A DNA stretch of 64,000 nt. Source: Ilyonectria destructans. Its lineage: Eukaryota; Ascomycota; Sordariomycetes; Hypocreales; Nectriaceae. The notes below the pieces were generated by a model. It saw only the letters and a list, made by a program, of their open reading frames with translations, made no database searches and was not told the DNA's origin. Position numbers and translations under genes: made by a program. Shown one piece after another: positions 32,405 to 42,387 of the stretch (its first letter is position 1; the number at the start of each line of letters is the position of its first letter). The stretch covers positions 124,001 through 188,000 of the forward strand of contig JAHEWK010000042.1 of the NCBI GenBank assembly GCA_020740775.1, given 5' to 3'.

Positions 32405-33995
32405 ATGCCTCGGCCCCGAATAGACCTCACCCCTCTCCGTCAGGATATTACTATATTAATTGATGAAGATACAACAATCTCAAATATTATACTTTCTCTT
32501 TCTACCAATTACAACGTCCAAGTCAGTCGCGCAGTTCTTTACCGATTTCTACAGAAATGGGAACTCCTCCGTCAACGGCGTACAGTTGACACTGAACCTC
32601 TACGAGAGCGAATCAAGTCAATGTTCTTTGATGAGTGTTTAAAAGATGCTATTATCTTACGCCGGCTTCAAGATGAGGGGTTCAGTTTAAGCTTAACTGG
32701 ACTTTGCAAGATCCGTCGGGAACTTGGTCTTTTCAGACGACAAGATAATAACCAGCTTCAAATAGCTCAAGAACTTGCACGAACCTTCTTTCATGATGAG
32801 TCTCAAGTCTCAACTGTTATCCAAAACTATGGTCGAGGCTATCTTTACACCTACATGCGGCAACAACATCATATCATCAGTCGCGATGCATTGTACAATG
32901 TTTATCGAGACTTTGCACCGGAAAGCATTACTGATCGATGGGGTAAAGCACGTTTTCAACGTCGTGACTTTATTGTTCCAGGGCCTGACTGGGTATGGTC
33001 CCTTGATGGTTATGATAAGCTTAAGCAATGGGGCTTTGAGATCTATGCTGGTATTGATGGGTATGCCCGATATATTACATGGTTTTACTGTGGATATTCT
33101 GCTGCAACAAGTTGGAACGTTGCCTTACAGTATCTATCAGTTCTGCGGCAACGTGGTATGATGCCACGAGCTATTCGATCCGATCATGGAGGGGAAACAG
33201 CTTTGATGTGTGGCTTACATTACTTTCTTTCTGGGAATAGAAAGAAACGACTTGGAACAGAGTTAGTTCCAATTGAGTTTAAGGATTGTTGGTTTTATGG
33301 ACGAAGTATTCATAATACTCGAATTGAGAGCTGGTGGCATCGGCTTTATCAAGCACGTGGAGGATCGTGGAGGGTAAGTTTCTATTATTCCTTATTGAAC
33401 TTTACTAATTCTCTTCGATTAGATATACTTCCAATGGCTGACAGAAAATGGGCTCTTTGATGGTGGCTCTCTTCCTGATCGCATTGCTATTCTATTCATC
33501 TTCATGAATCCAATCCGACATGACTTGATCTCATTTATACGAGTCTGGAATAGCCATTCTATTCGCCGTCAAGCCAATCGACCACATGTTCAACCTGGAC
33601 AACCCTCAGTTCTATATCATGATCTCAATTCAGAGACTGCACGGAACTTTGCTGAAGAGATTCCACCTGATCGATTCAGATTCTGTCAGGAAACGTTTGA
33701 ACTTGATCAATCTGATCTGGATGCTTTCTTGCCAGAAGAAACAATGTCTATTTGTCAAGATATCATTACAAGGACAATTGGCTCTTTACCAGAAATTTCG
33801 AACGTTGTCACACATCCACTTTTAGATGAGTACAATCTTCTACGAGGTGAATTGGCTCTTTATATTCAGAATGGGAATTCACCACGACTATCCTTACTTG
33901 ACCGACCTCGAGATGGGCGAGATCGACTTAGTCAAATTCTACAGGCTCAGAATATTGACATTGAAGTGTTTGATTCATGGATAGCAGCTGATTAA
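32405..33995 (+). CDS. Integrase-fold (rve-like) DDE transposase
   Basis: Two exons (32405-33373, 33423-33995) flank a 49-bp intron (GTAAGT ... TACTAAT ... TTAG); the product is 513 residues. The first 130 residues contain helix-turn-helix-like segments (SRAVLYRFLQKWELLRQRR, LTGLCKIRRELGLFRRQD). The catalytic core shows WSLDGYDKLKQWGFEIYAGIDGYARYI (Asp201), AIRSDHGGETALMC (Asp260) and SIHNTRIESWW (Glu308), a DDE triad with integrase-like context. The same S(I/V)HNxRIExxW pattern is known from eukaryotic integrase-core transposases of Ginger/IS3EU type. The C-terminal 190 residues (NPIRHDLISFIRVWNSH and beyond) contain no separate domain that I recognise. The frame is undamaged. It should bind the 35-bp ends and catalyse excision and insertion. 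Confidence 0.85.
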
Positions 33996-34023
33996 TAAAG
34001 GAAAAGACTTGAGAAGATTGAAA

Positions 34024-35193
34024 CTACTTACGCTGGCGAGTTACCATACTTAATGGAGGCAGTGGCTGTTTACTGCCAGTCTTCCGCCCTGTACTAATTA
34101 CATCTTCCTCAATAACTTCTCTACTTCCATCATCTGATATAAGTGCCTCCAAATCCTCACTACCTTGCCCAGCCACTTCTATAACCATATTATCTTGTCC
34201 ATTCAAATCCGATCCATCCACATCAGTATCGAAGAATGCAGCTAAGTCATCTTCTTCATTAGACTTCTCTAGTAAGACCAATACCTCCTCCTTTTTCTTG
34301 TCTACCTTTACCTTCTTATCTGTTGCTGGAGCTGATTGTGTAGATGCCTTTCGTTTGCGATTAATTGGAGATTGTGTTGGGGGTTTGTTTTGTATTGGAA
34401 GAGATAGATCCTTTTCGCCCTTGACCTTCTTCTTTCGCACTGGAACAGGGGTGATCATGTTATCTTCCTCCTCTTTCGCTTCATAAGCATAAAGAAGTGA
34501 AAGATTGACCCTGGTTGGATGCGGACTTTGAGGATTGATTGCATTGAGAAATGCAGCAAGAGAAGTTGTCTCTAGAACTTCCTGAGAAAAGAAAACAATA
34601 CTTTGCGAACTGTTACTGGTGCAACCAGAAATGAACTCCCAGTCAACGGCCCGATATGTTGCATCAGTTGTTGCACGTGCAGCAACTGATCTCACAAGGT
34701 CCGCATGTGAAGGATAGTTATGTGTTGCGTTTGTAACAAAGCAATTGCCAACTCTCCCAGCGATAGTAGGAGATCCAGACTGCCACTTCCTGATATCCAA
34801 TTGACCGCTTGATATACAATTATATGCTGCTGTATATAAGGTAATTGCCAACTCAATGGGTGTATTGGGTATCGGCTTCGTTCGGGTAGCTTGAGCGTGG
34901 AGACTTCGGCTTTGGTTGCCTTGATGGACAGCGGATTCCAGTTGAGCAGGATTATAGGAAGGGATAGTCATTGCAGGTGCAGGTGCATGTTGGAGTCGTC
35001 GTGATCGTGTGTGTGTAGGTGGGATTGGGCTGTCTTCAGTCAAATCGACCATGTCAATTTGAGGATTGGCAGAAGAAGGAAGAGTTAAAGGTATAATATT
35101 CTCTCCACAGAAATAACAACGAACCCAGTCTGGGTTTAACTCCAATACAACGGAATGGAGATAACCCTTCTTGGAACAGATTGCGGAATTCAT
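34024..35193 (-). CDS. Transposon accessory protein, unknown function
   Basis: The single frame of 389 residues starts at the ATG at 35193 (ATGAATTCC). The N-terminus has a small Cys cluster (ICSKKGYLH ... VRCYFCGENI) that could bind zinc. A central region (PIELAITLYTAAYNCISSG ... WEFISGCTSNSSQSIVFFSQ) looks folded. The C-terminal 150 residues are highly charged with basic runs (KKKVKGEKD, RKRKAST, DKKVKVDKKKEE) then acidic runs, as in nuclear DNA-binding accessory proteins. It converges with the transposase gene, 28 bp apart, and lies inside the same inverted repeats, so it is presumably part of the element. A GTAAGT at the stop codon could be a donor to a further short exon. Confidence 0.6.
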   Translation of the reverse strand: MNSAICSKKGYLHSVVLELNPDWVRCYFCGENIIPLTLPSSANPQIDMVDLTEDSPIPPTHTRSRRLQHAPAPAMTIPSYNPAQLESAVHQGNQSRSLHAQATRTKPIPNTPIELAITLYTAAYNCISSGQLDIRKWQSGSPTIAGRVGNCFVTNATHNYPSHADLVRSVAARATTDATYRAVDWEFISGCTSNSSQSIVFFSQEVLETTSLAAFLNAINPQSPHPTRVNLSLLYAYEAKEEEDNMITPVPVRKKKVKGEKDLSLPIQNKPPTQSPINRKRKASTQSAPATDKKVKVDKKKEEVLVLLEKSNEEDDLAAFFDTDVDGSDLNGQDNMVIEVAGQGSEDLEALISDDGSREVIEEDVISTGRKTGSKQPLPPLSMVTRQRK

Positions 35194-35607
35194 GGTTAGG
35201 AATAATAAAGAAGGATTAAGTTAAATTATTTGCGTACGCAAAAGTTTTCACATTAAATACAGAGAATATTAGCACTAATGACTGTCACATATCGGGATAT
35301 CGGATCTCAACGGCTATTGCGGAAGTGAAGCTTTTCCTTCTATCATCATAGGCGTCCATCGCCACCTGCCTCGTCACCAGCCTAGCATTTCCTTCATTCA
35401 GGTCAATAGCTAGATAAAGCCAAGACCCCGAAGCATCCGGAGCCTCTCGGCTGTCCGAGGTCATCCGAGGTCATCATCACTTTCTTCGTCTATAAGACTG
35501 ACCCAAAGACCCTCGTTAGATAGGAAGAATATCAAGAGCTTCTCACATATATGATCATTTCCATCTGCTAGATGCAACATGACTCATCACCCGTAATCCT
35601 AGACTAG

Positions 35608-36346
35608 TTACTCTTCGGGTTGTGTGGAGCTAAGTTCCTCTTGGATCTTAGCTCTTTCAATTAGATCTGCTCCAAATGCACGTAGTTGATCAGGTGTAGA
35701 CTCCTTCACGATTTTCTCTATTATGGATCGAGATAACTGTGTTTCTTTTGGCCGATCTAATTTATTCTTATTAGTATTTATTATATAAAGAAAGGTTCAA
35801 TAACTTACCATGATATGAACATCGAATTCCTCTCGATGAATATGTGCAGTTCGTATATGCGCCAGCAGTAATATCACTCTTAGTGATACACCCTTTAAAA
35901 ATGCCATTTCCTCTTGCACATTGCATACAGGAAGGTGTGCGTAAAGTCCTATAAATATAGATGAGTAGTGCATTAATATTCTGTGTACGGGTTAGGTCAA
36001 GGCCAGTTGATGAAGACCGCCCTTGTCTAGCTCGTGTATTCAGCTGTAAAAGACGGCTCTCTGTTGCCTGCTCTTGACATCTTATCACCTTTGCAGGCCG
36101 TAGCAATTGCGCCTTTGTAAGAGCCCATGACGTGAGTGCAGCTTTGTTTGATGGCTGCTTGGCAGTTGCGGAGTTAATTGGAGGTGACATATGTAATACA
36201 GTTGGTGTTTTTGCTGATATGTATTGATGGAGAATGTGACAGGGAAAAGATGACGTGTACAGGAGGAAAAATTGTTGTATGACCTTGTATATGGAATATT
36301 CATCTTGCTTTAATTGAATATTCATGTAATTGGGGTTTTCAGGCAT
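35608..36346 (-). CDS. DUF3716-like Cys-rich protein, right end of the transposon
   Basis: Two exons (36346-35809, 35756-35608) join over a 52-bp intron (GTAAGT ... TACTAAT ... TTAG) and give up to 228 residues; the true start may be the internal ATG before SPPINSATAKQPSNK (about 36189). The Cys module is CMQCARGNGIFKGCITKS ... GAYTNCTYSSRGIRCSYH, the CxxC-CxxC-C pattern of DUF3716, a fungal family of unknown function often seen near mobile elements. A charged helix (SRSIIEKIVKESTPDQLRAF) follows. Intact frame. A second, broken DUF3716 module sits at the opposite end of the same element, so this domain is probably functional for the transposon, for example in DNA binding. Confidence 0.7.
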
Positions 36347-36416
36347 ATGTAGATACGCTAGGGTGGCTCTAATGATGAAATTTTTGGAAAAGGGGTTTTG
36401 AGACAGTGAGCCCTAC

Positions 36417-36583
36417 TGTCAGATACGTCAGAGGCGAAAGTTGCCACCTATTGCCACGAGGCTTAGCAATCAGCTTCTAGCTGATTCTATATAGAAGAGA
36501 AAGGGTATATAAAGCTTGCTCTGAAACCTGAAGACAGGGGGGCAGCAGAGAGAACACACAATTTTTCACCCTAATATTTGACA
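36417..36583. mobile_element. 167-bp solo LTR inside the transposon's right inverted repeat
   Basis: The sequence starts TGTCA and ends TGACA and is flanked by a perfect 5-bp duplication CCTAC (36412-36416 and 36584-36588). Removing it and one CCTAC restores the 35-bp inverted repeat exactly. It contains a TATATAAAG box at about 36508-36516. This is a typical solo LTR left by recombination of an LTR retrotransposon, or a very small non-coding LTR element. Confidence 0.85.
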
Positions 36584-36596
36584 CCTACAGTCAACC

Positions 36597-39580
36597 GTAA
36601 GAGCTGTCAACGCGTTCGCCACGTTCAACGTGGCCTCTTTTTAGTAGCAGTTCATGAATTAACGTTATTCCCTTTTTCCTAATGTGACCAGTCATTGTGA
36701 GTACCTCGCAGTCGCTGTTTATGACTTCTGCTCCTCCAACTCTTACTGAAGCTGTTTCTTTTCCCGACGATTGTCTTCCTCCAGAAGCTGAATACCAATC
36801 TCGCGATCAGTTGGTTACAGCAATTAACACCTGGGCTGTCACACGAGGCTACGCGTTTATTACACGAAAGTCAATCACAAAGACTAGCGGCCGCAAAATC
36901 GTTACTTACGCATGCGATAAATCTTGGAAGCCCAAGGCTTCCGTTGAAAAGGGAACCAAGCGCAAGACAACAACTCGAGGCACTGGCTGCTTGTTCTCAA
37001 TCTTAGCCAAGGAATCACTCGATAAAACCACATGGTCTTTACACCACCGGCCAGATGAACAATTCTCAAAGCATAATCATCCTCCAAGTCACCATCCATC
37101 AGCTCATCCAGTGCATCGCCAATTGGATGCCTCCGGCAAAGCAACACTATCAGAGCTTGTGTCTGCTGGTATCTCCCCTAGAGATATCCAGACATTTTAC
37201 GCCAGCAGGATCCAGATTCCTTAGCAACTAGAAAGGATATCTACAATCGGATTGCCGAGCTGAAGGATAATATGCATGAGGGTCAAAGCTCTATTCATAC
37301 TCTGATCAACCAATTGGACCGTGAAGGGTTCTGGAGCCGTGTGCGAATTGATGAGAACCAGCGGGTCACGGCAATCTTATTTGCCCATCCTGGTTCTATT
37401 CAATATCTTCAAGCTTATTCTGACCTCTTGCTACTTGATTGCACATACAAGACCAATAAATATCGGATGCCACTTCTTGACATGGTTGGGGTTGATGCTT
37501 GTCAGCGGTCCTTTTGTATCGCATTTGCATTTCTCAGTGGCGACCAAGAGGAAGATTACATCTGGGCCTTGGAGCGACTTCAATCTCTTTATGAAACCTG
37601 CAATGCCAAGCTCCCATCTGTGGTCTTAACGGATCGTTGCCTTGCCTGTATAAATGCAGTCACAATAGTCTTTCCATTAGCAGAACCGTTGCTTTGCCTT
37701 TGGCATGCAAATAAAGCAGTTCTAGCCCACTGCCTTCCAATCTTTACGTTGCAAGAGCATTTAGCTGCTGGCATTGCGGCAAAGGTATCAGCGAAAAAAG
37801 GATCCAAACCGGATGGCTGGGCAGACTTCTACAATTCTTGGCATTCTCTTATGCAATCGCCCACTGAAGCCGTTTTCAATGAACGTGTGGCAGAATTTGA
37901 GAAGAAGTATCTTCCAAATCACATTGAAGAGGTTTCATACATCAAGAAGACCTGGCTTGAGCCATACAAAGAAAAGCTCGTCAGGGCCTGGGTAGATCAG
38001 TATATGCATTTCGGTAATACGGCGACTTCGCGCGTTGAAGGCATTCATGCGCTATTGAAGTCATATCTGAAGACGAGCAAGTTTGATCTCTTTGATGTCT
38101 GGAGAACTATCAAGCACACAGTTGAGAACCAATTATCAGAACTGCAGTCAACACAAGCCAGACAGCATACCCGAAAGCCGACGGAGCACTTAGACAGTGC
38201 CCTGTTCAGTGCTTTGCACGGCTGGATTTCCCATGAAGCAATGAAGAAGGTTGAAGAACAACGGAGGCTATTGGAGAAGACCGATCCGCCTGTTTCCTCA
38301 GTCTGTACAGGGACCTTCACCCGGTCATATGGTCTGCCTTGTGTTCACAAGGTTAAGTCATTGCAAGACCAACATCAAGGTCTTCAGATAGATGACTTCC
38401 ACCAACAGTGGCATCTCATCCGCAACGGAGCACAACTGCGACCAATTCTTGAGCCAAGTAGAGTTGAGTCAGGCATTCAGAACAGACCAACAATTGCGCA
38501 GTCGAACACCCAGCGGGAGCCAAGTGCATTTGAACGATTCGAACCCAGGGCACCGAAATGCTCGAGGTGTCATGCGGTTGGTCATTCAAGGAGATCGAAA
38601 GCATGTCCTCTTTGGCAGCAAGAGGCACTGCTGGAATCTTCTAAGCCACATCTGACTGGGCCGTCGCCCATACCTCTGGCACTGGCTGGTTGGTCTCAAG
38701 AAGCTGAAGATGCCTTGTTCAATCAAAGACAAGAAGGCTTGGTCGACGAGTCATTAGAGCCTTTGGGCGGCCAGGCCAGTGAGATTTTGATCGGTCAGAC
38801 TCAAGATACTATAGTGGTGCAAAGTCTACCAGAGCCCCCTACGCTATCACCGGAGCCACCAGCACAAGACTTACCCTATTATGCCCCTGAGTCAATATAT
38901 CAACGATATGTCATAGCAAGGAATGCTTGGTACGAAAAGCAGCCCATTGGAAGCATCAAGACAAACCAGCTATATCGAAAGGTGATGGGACTACCACAAC
39001 GATATGACAGAAAGCTATATACTTGGTGCCTAGACTACAAGCAGATGGGCCAGCGTTGTCGGTCATCCAGACCTATTAGAGACTGGACTAAGGAAGAGAT
39101 GATGGCATATATCGACTGGGACTTTGCAGAGACTAAACGCATCGACGCTCAGGTGGAAAGTCGGGTGAAAAACAATCCCAAGGAAGCCACCAGGCGTGGT
39201 GTAATGGAGATTTGGCAGGAAGCTGAAGAGGATACACGAGCTCAAGCAAGGCAATATGTATGATAGTCTTTTGTTGGATTGACCCTCGTCTGACGCAATC
39301 CTCTGATATATCAATATCCTGATCTTAGTCATAGGTGGCGAGATTGACATCATAGGTGGCGAGGTTGATAGAAAAAGCCCCTCTCAGAAAAGAGGGGGTT
39401 GGAGGGAGAAGATGATCAATACAATCATCAATTAAAATCAGACCATTTGATCAATTACTTATCTCTTGATCGACCTAGGCGTATTGGATCCATCATCTTT
39501 TTAATTTGTAATGCTTTACTTCATATTATGACTTTTATCTGTTGTTTGATCCTGATGCTGAACGCGTTGACAGCTTTTAC
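36597..39580 (+). mobile_element. Mutator-like element (MULE, Hop-like)
   Basis: GTAAGAGCTGTCAACGCGTT at the left end and its near-perfect inverse at 39560-39580 (one mismatch in 21) bound a 2.98-kb element encoding a MULE transposase. It abuts the integrase-type transposon so closely that the last GTA of that element's repeat may overlap the first bases of this one. No 9-bp target duplication was found. Size and protein order resemble the Fusarium Hop element. Confidence 0.75.
36721..39263 (+). pseudogene. MULE transposase with one frameshift
   Basis: From the ATG at 36721 a FAR1-like DNA-binding region (CLPPEAEYQSRDQLVTAINT ... GCLFSILAKE) runs to a stop at 37224. The coding continues in another frame from about 37195 (LRQQDPDSLATRKDIYNRI), so one T has been lost from a T run. 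The MULE core follows: LLLLDCTYKTNKYRMPLLDM, VVLTDRCLACINAV, LCLWHANKAVL and a candidate third acidic residue in SRVEGIHALLKSYL. The C-terminus has a zinc knuckle (CSRCHAVGHSRRSKAC). Apart from the single-base loss the 840-codon gene is open, so this copy was recently active or could be mis-assembled in the homopolymer. Confidence 0.8.
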
Positions 39581-39611
39581 CAATAGATGATGCCTTGACC
39601 CATAAAAACGC

Positions 39612-39690
39612 TATCGCAGCGCCCGGGCGCCGATTCTATTGCGGCGCCTGGGCGCCGTTCCAGTGGGAGCCGCGCCGTTCCAGTGGGAGC
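39612..39690. repeat. GC-rich direct repeats
   Basis: GCGCC(C/T)GGGCGCCG occurs twice and CGCCGTTCCAGTGGGAGC occurs twice within 80 bp, directly before the paired LTRs. Origin unknown. Confidence 0.55.
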
Positions 39691-40043
39691 TGTCACGATG
39701 TGTATTTGGGTAGCTGGGCGTGTACATGGCGTGTGACTGCTATAGCTATATCCTTATAGCTGGTTTCAGTATAAGGATGTACAGGGACTCAGAGCGGGGA
39801 TCATATGCAACTCAGAAAATACACACACCCAATCAGACACTTCAGACAATCTGGGCTCGTAACAGACTGTGTCACGATGTGTATTTGGGTAGCTGGGCGT
39901 GCATATGGCGTGTGACTGCTATAGCTATATCCTTCTAGCTGGTTTCAGTATAAGGATGTACAGGGACTCAGAGCGGGGATCATATGCAACTCAGAATATA
40001 CACACATCCAATGAGACGCCTCACAGAATCAGGGCTCGTGACA
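39691..40043. mobile_element. Two 174-bp LTR-like direct repeats, 5 bp apart
   Basis: Units at 39691-39864 and 39870-40043 are the same length and differ at a handful of bases. Each starts TGTCACGA; the second ends TCGTGACA, its perfect inverse, and the first ends TCGTAACA. TG...CA ends with inverted octamers are those of LTRs. Only GACTG separates the two, so no internal region is present. This could be two adjacent insertions or a collapsed element. Confidence 0.7.
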
Positions 40044-40963
40044 GGTTTTGGAACTGTGCCCCCTATGGACTTCCGTACTGAGTCGAGTCGACCAGCATTG
40101 CTCGCTTCACGTGACCAGTATGTGTTGCCAACAGGGGCAGAAGTCAAAGCACATTGCCGCATGATCACACTTGGAGGACTTGGGGAAGGTGAGAACTAGT
40201 TCATAGCCCAGTGCCAGTGGCTCGAATCATGAATGGCCTTGTGTCAGGCCTTTCCGCGCTTTGATTGACCAAGTATGGGTGTATTCTCCTGAGTGATCAT
40301 TGTCCAAAAGTCATGATAAAGTCCATCACGACCTTTAATACTTGAGTAGAATTTTGGTACATATAGTTGTCTTTTTGGGCCATTTCCAAACGCGCATTCC
40401 AACCTGAAACCCGAGGCTCAACGTAGGCTGATGGAACGTTAGTCCCAGCTCAGGAATAAAGTAATTCTACCTTTTTGTAACTCCATTGCTATTGGATGGT
40501 TCGCCGCGACGCGCTGCAGCACAAGTGACGGGAAGTCACTGCCCCGACAGGTGATCTAGATTATTGTCAGAGTGAGGTATAAACCCAGATACGCAAGCAG
40601 GTACCAATTATAGTGGTGCACAACGTTTTTGGCCTGACGGTGTAAATCTGACAATTATCGCCTGTGTGGTAGCGGCGGGGTATTGTGCGTTTAAAAAGCG
40701 TCACTCGTCACTATTAAAAGGTGATTGGCTTTACTATCGTCCAATCGTTGCACGTCTTGGCTGGTGTGACACTCAATGACGTGAGACAGTGATGATACTG
40801 TAATGCCATCCATAAGACACCTCGCCCTCCGTATATACTTATATCTGCTGATGACGCTGCAGATGTTCCAATTCCTTTTCTCTCATTTTCGTCACTCGAG
40901 TAGTAAATACGAACTCTTATTGTCAACATTGCCTTTACCTCGAATATACAAGCACTTTCCAGG
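40044..40963. other. Intergenic region upstream of the small spliced gene
   Basis: No gene is recognised. Just before 40964 there is a pyrimidine-rich stretch (TTTTCTCTCATTTTCGTC), a usual fungal core-promoter/transcription-start context. Confidence 0.5.
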
Positions 40964-41488
40964 ATGGCGCATCGAGGCAGTCAATCAAGCATTGGGTTCC
41001 CCAAGTCGAATGAACTCAAGTCCAGTCATAAGAAAAGATACAACTCTTCGGAGGTGGCGAATGCGGTAGCAAAAGATGGCTTCAGCGCTGCAGGATATAG
41101 TGTGTCCGCATAAAGACCATCCTTTCCAGCTTTTTGCACGCTGACAAGTGACCAGTGAATCGGAGCAAAATCATGAATGAGTTGCATGAGGAACATGTTC
41201 GTCATCTATCCTGCTTCCGGCAGTTATGTAGCTCACAGACCTTTACTTTCCAGATCCAGAGAGAAATCGAAGACCGATTCATGCATGAACCTGGTTACGC
41301 GGTCCGTCGCCCTCAATAGTGTTGATCATTCTGGACAGTCCTACTAACAAATACCTAAATAGGCCATGATGCACGGTCACGAGCCCTCCAAAGGCGCTCG
41401 AATTGACGCAAGCATTGCGCGGGAGGAAGCTGAACTGTTGGCGAGAAAGACGAAAGAGACGAGCCATCTTCCGGGCAAGAAGATGTAG
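40964..41488 (+). CDS. Small four-exon conserved fungal protein, unknown function
   Basis: Exons at 40964-41099, 41156-41196, 41254-41301 and 41363-41488 are joined by introns of 56, 57 and 61 bp, all GT-AG; the acceptors are preceded by CTGAC, CTCAC and a perfect TACTAAC branch site. The frame stays open across all joins and gives a hydrophilic 116-residue protein. The middle (HEEHIQREIEDRFMHEPG) and the end (MHGHEPSKGARIDASIAREE) are helical and charged; HGxEPSxGAxIDA recalls a block I have seen in small ascomycete proteins of unknown function. No signal peptide or membrane helix. Individual open frames here are short, so simple ORF calling misses it. Expression is unproven, but three good introns in a row make chance unlikely. 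Confidence 0.7.
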
Positions 41489-42387
41489 CATAAGACTGCA
41501 AAGAGCGACTTGAACCAGGAGCTCGCCGAAGAAAAATATGTCAACATGGCCAGACCGGCAATTAAACTCCAATTATCCAATCTTGTCTTTGTATTATAGT
41601 CAGTCAACATGTCATTGGAAATAGTGTCACGGGCTTCATCCCGTCGGTCTATTGACTTGACATGCCAGTCGCTGTGTACACAGATTTCGCAATACTCCTG
41701 TCGTTGTCTCATGGTGCGTAATAACGCGAAAATTAGACTTGCATGCCTCATGGTACAATATCCTACAAATAGTGCAGGAGTCAAGATTGTTCGGCCTTTT
41801 CTACCACTAAGCGATGCAAGCCTAGATGCGCAAAATCTGTGACAGGCTTCGGAGAAGAGAAATTTGCTGAACTGGACAAAACAACTAGGACTCAGTCACA
41901 GCCAAACATTCGTGCTATTCTGGAAAAAGCATGGCGTTTGTTTAGTGCACTACGAGACTAAGTCAGAGCAGGCTCAAATCCATGAAGCAGGTTCGTTGGT
42001 GAAGCAGCTATGCACACAACTTCGACAAGAGGAAAGGGAAATAGCGCACACGGAAGGCAAATGTCTGTTGGCTATAATGAAGATGCGATACACCGCAACC
42101 CGTCTGCTCGAAGTATACGAACCAAAAAAGGCGGGAATCGGAGAAAGACTTGGATGCAAGGCCTAACCGGAAGAAGTCTGAGAAGCGCCAGCGACTTTCC
42201 CGTGATACAGCTCTGGATGATATCAGACAAGATTCAACGACCCTTAGAACAGCCATCCTATTACAACGGAGGAGCCGGAAAGCTTAAGAAATTGGCGATA
42301 AAGAATCATACACTCCCTTGGAGTCATCAGTACAGGGTACCTCTTCACTATGCCAAAATATATATCGGAAGAAGACTGGTGAGTCCC
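41489..42387. other. Gap with no supported gene
   Basis: Open frames exist on both strands (for example 41864-42166 plus) but show no family signature, and frames switch without splice signals. It may contain the lost 3' part of the hAT relic that ends at 42388. Confidence 0.4.

Larger units (their letters stand above)
31376..36599 (+). mobile_element. Integrase-type DDE DNA transposon with DUF3716-like genes
   Basis: The left end (31376-31410) starts TACGGTTGACTGTAG and runs 35 bp. The right end is its exact reverse complement once a solo LTR (36417-36583) and one copy of its CCTAC duplication are removed: 36393-36416 plus 36589-36599. Inside are, left to right, a DUF3716-like Cys-rich gene, a two-exon integrase-fold transposase, an acidic/basic accessory gene and a second DUF3716-like gene, the last two on the minus strand. 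The transposase resembles the rve-type proteins of eukaryotic Ginger/IS3EU-like elements rather than any of the hAT, pogo, MULE or PIF groups. No target duplication is seen: the left flank is a Helitron hairpin loop and the right flank is the MULE end. Confidence 0.8.
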
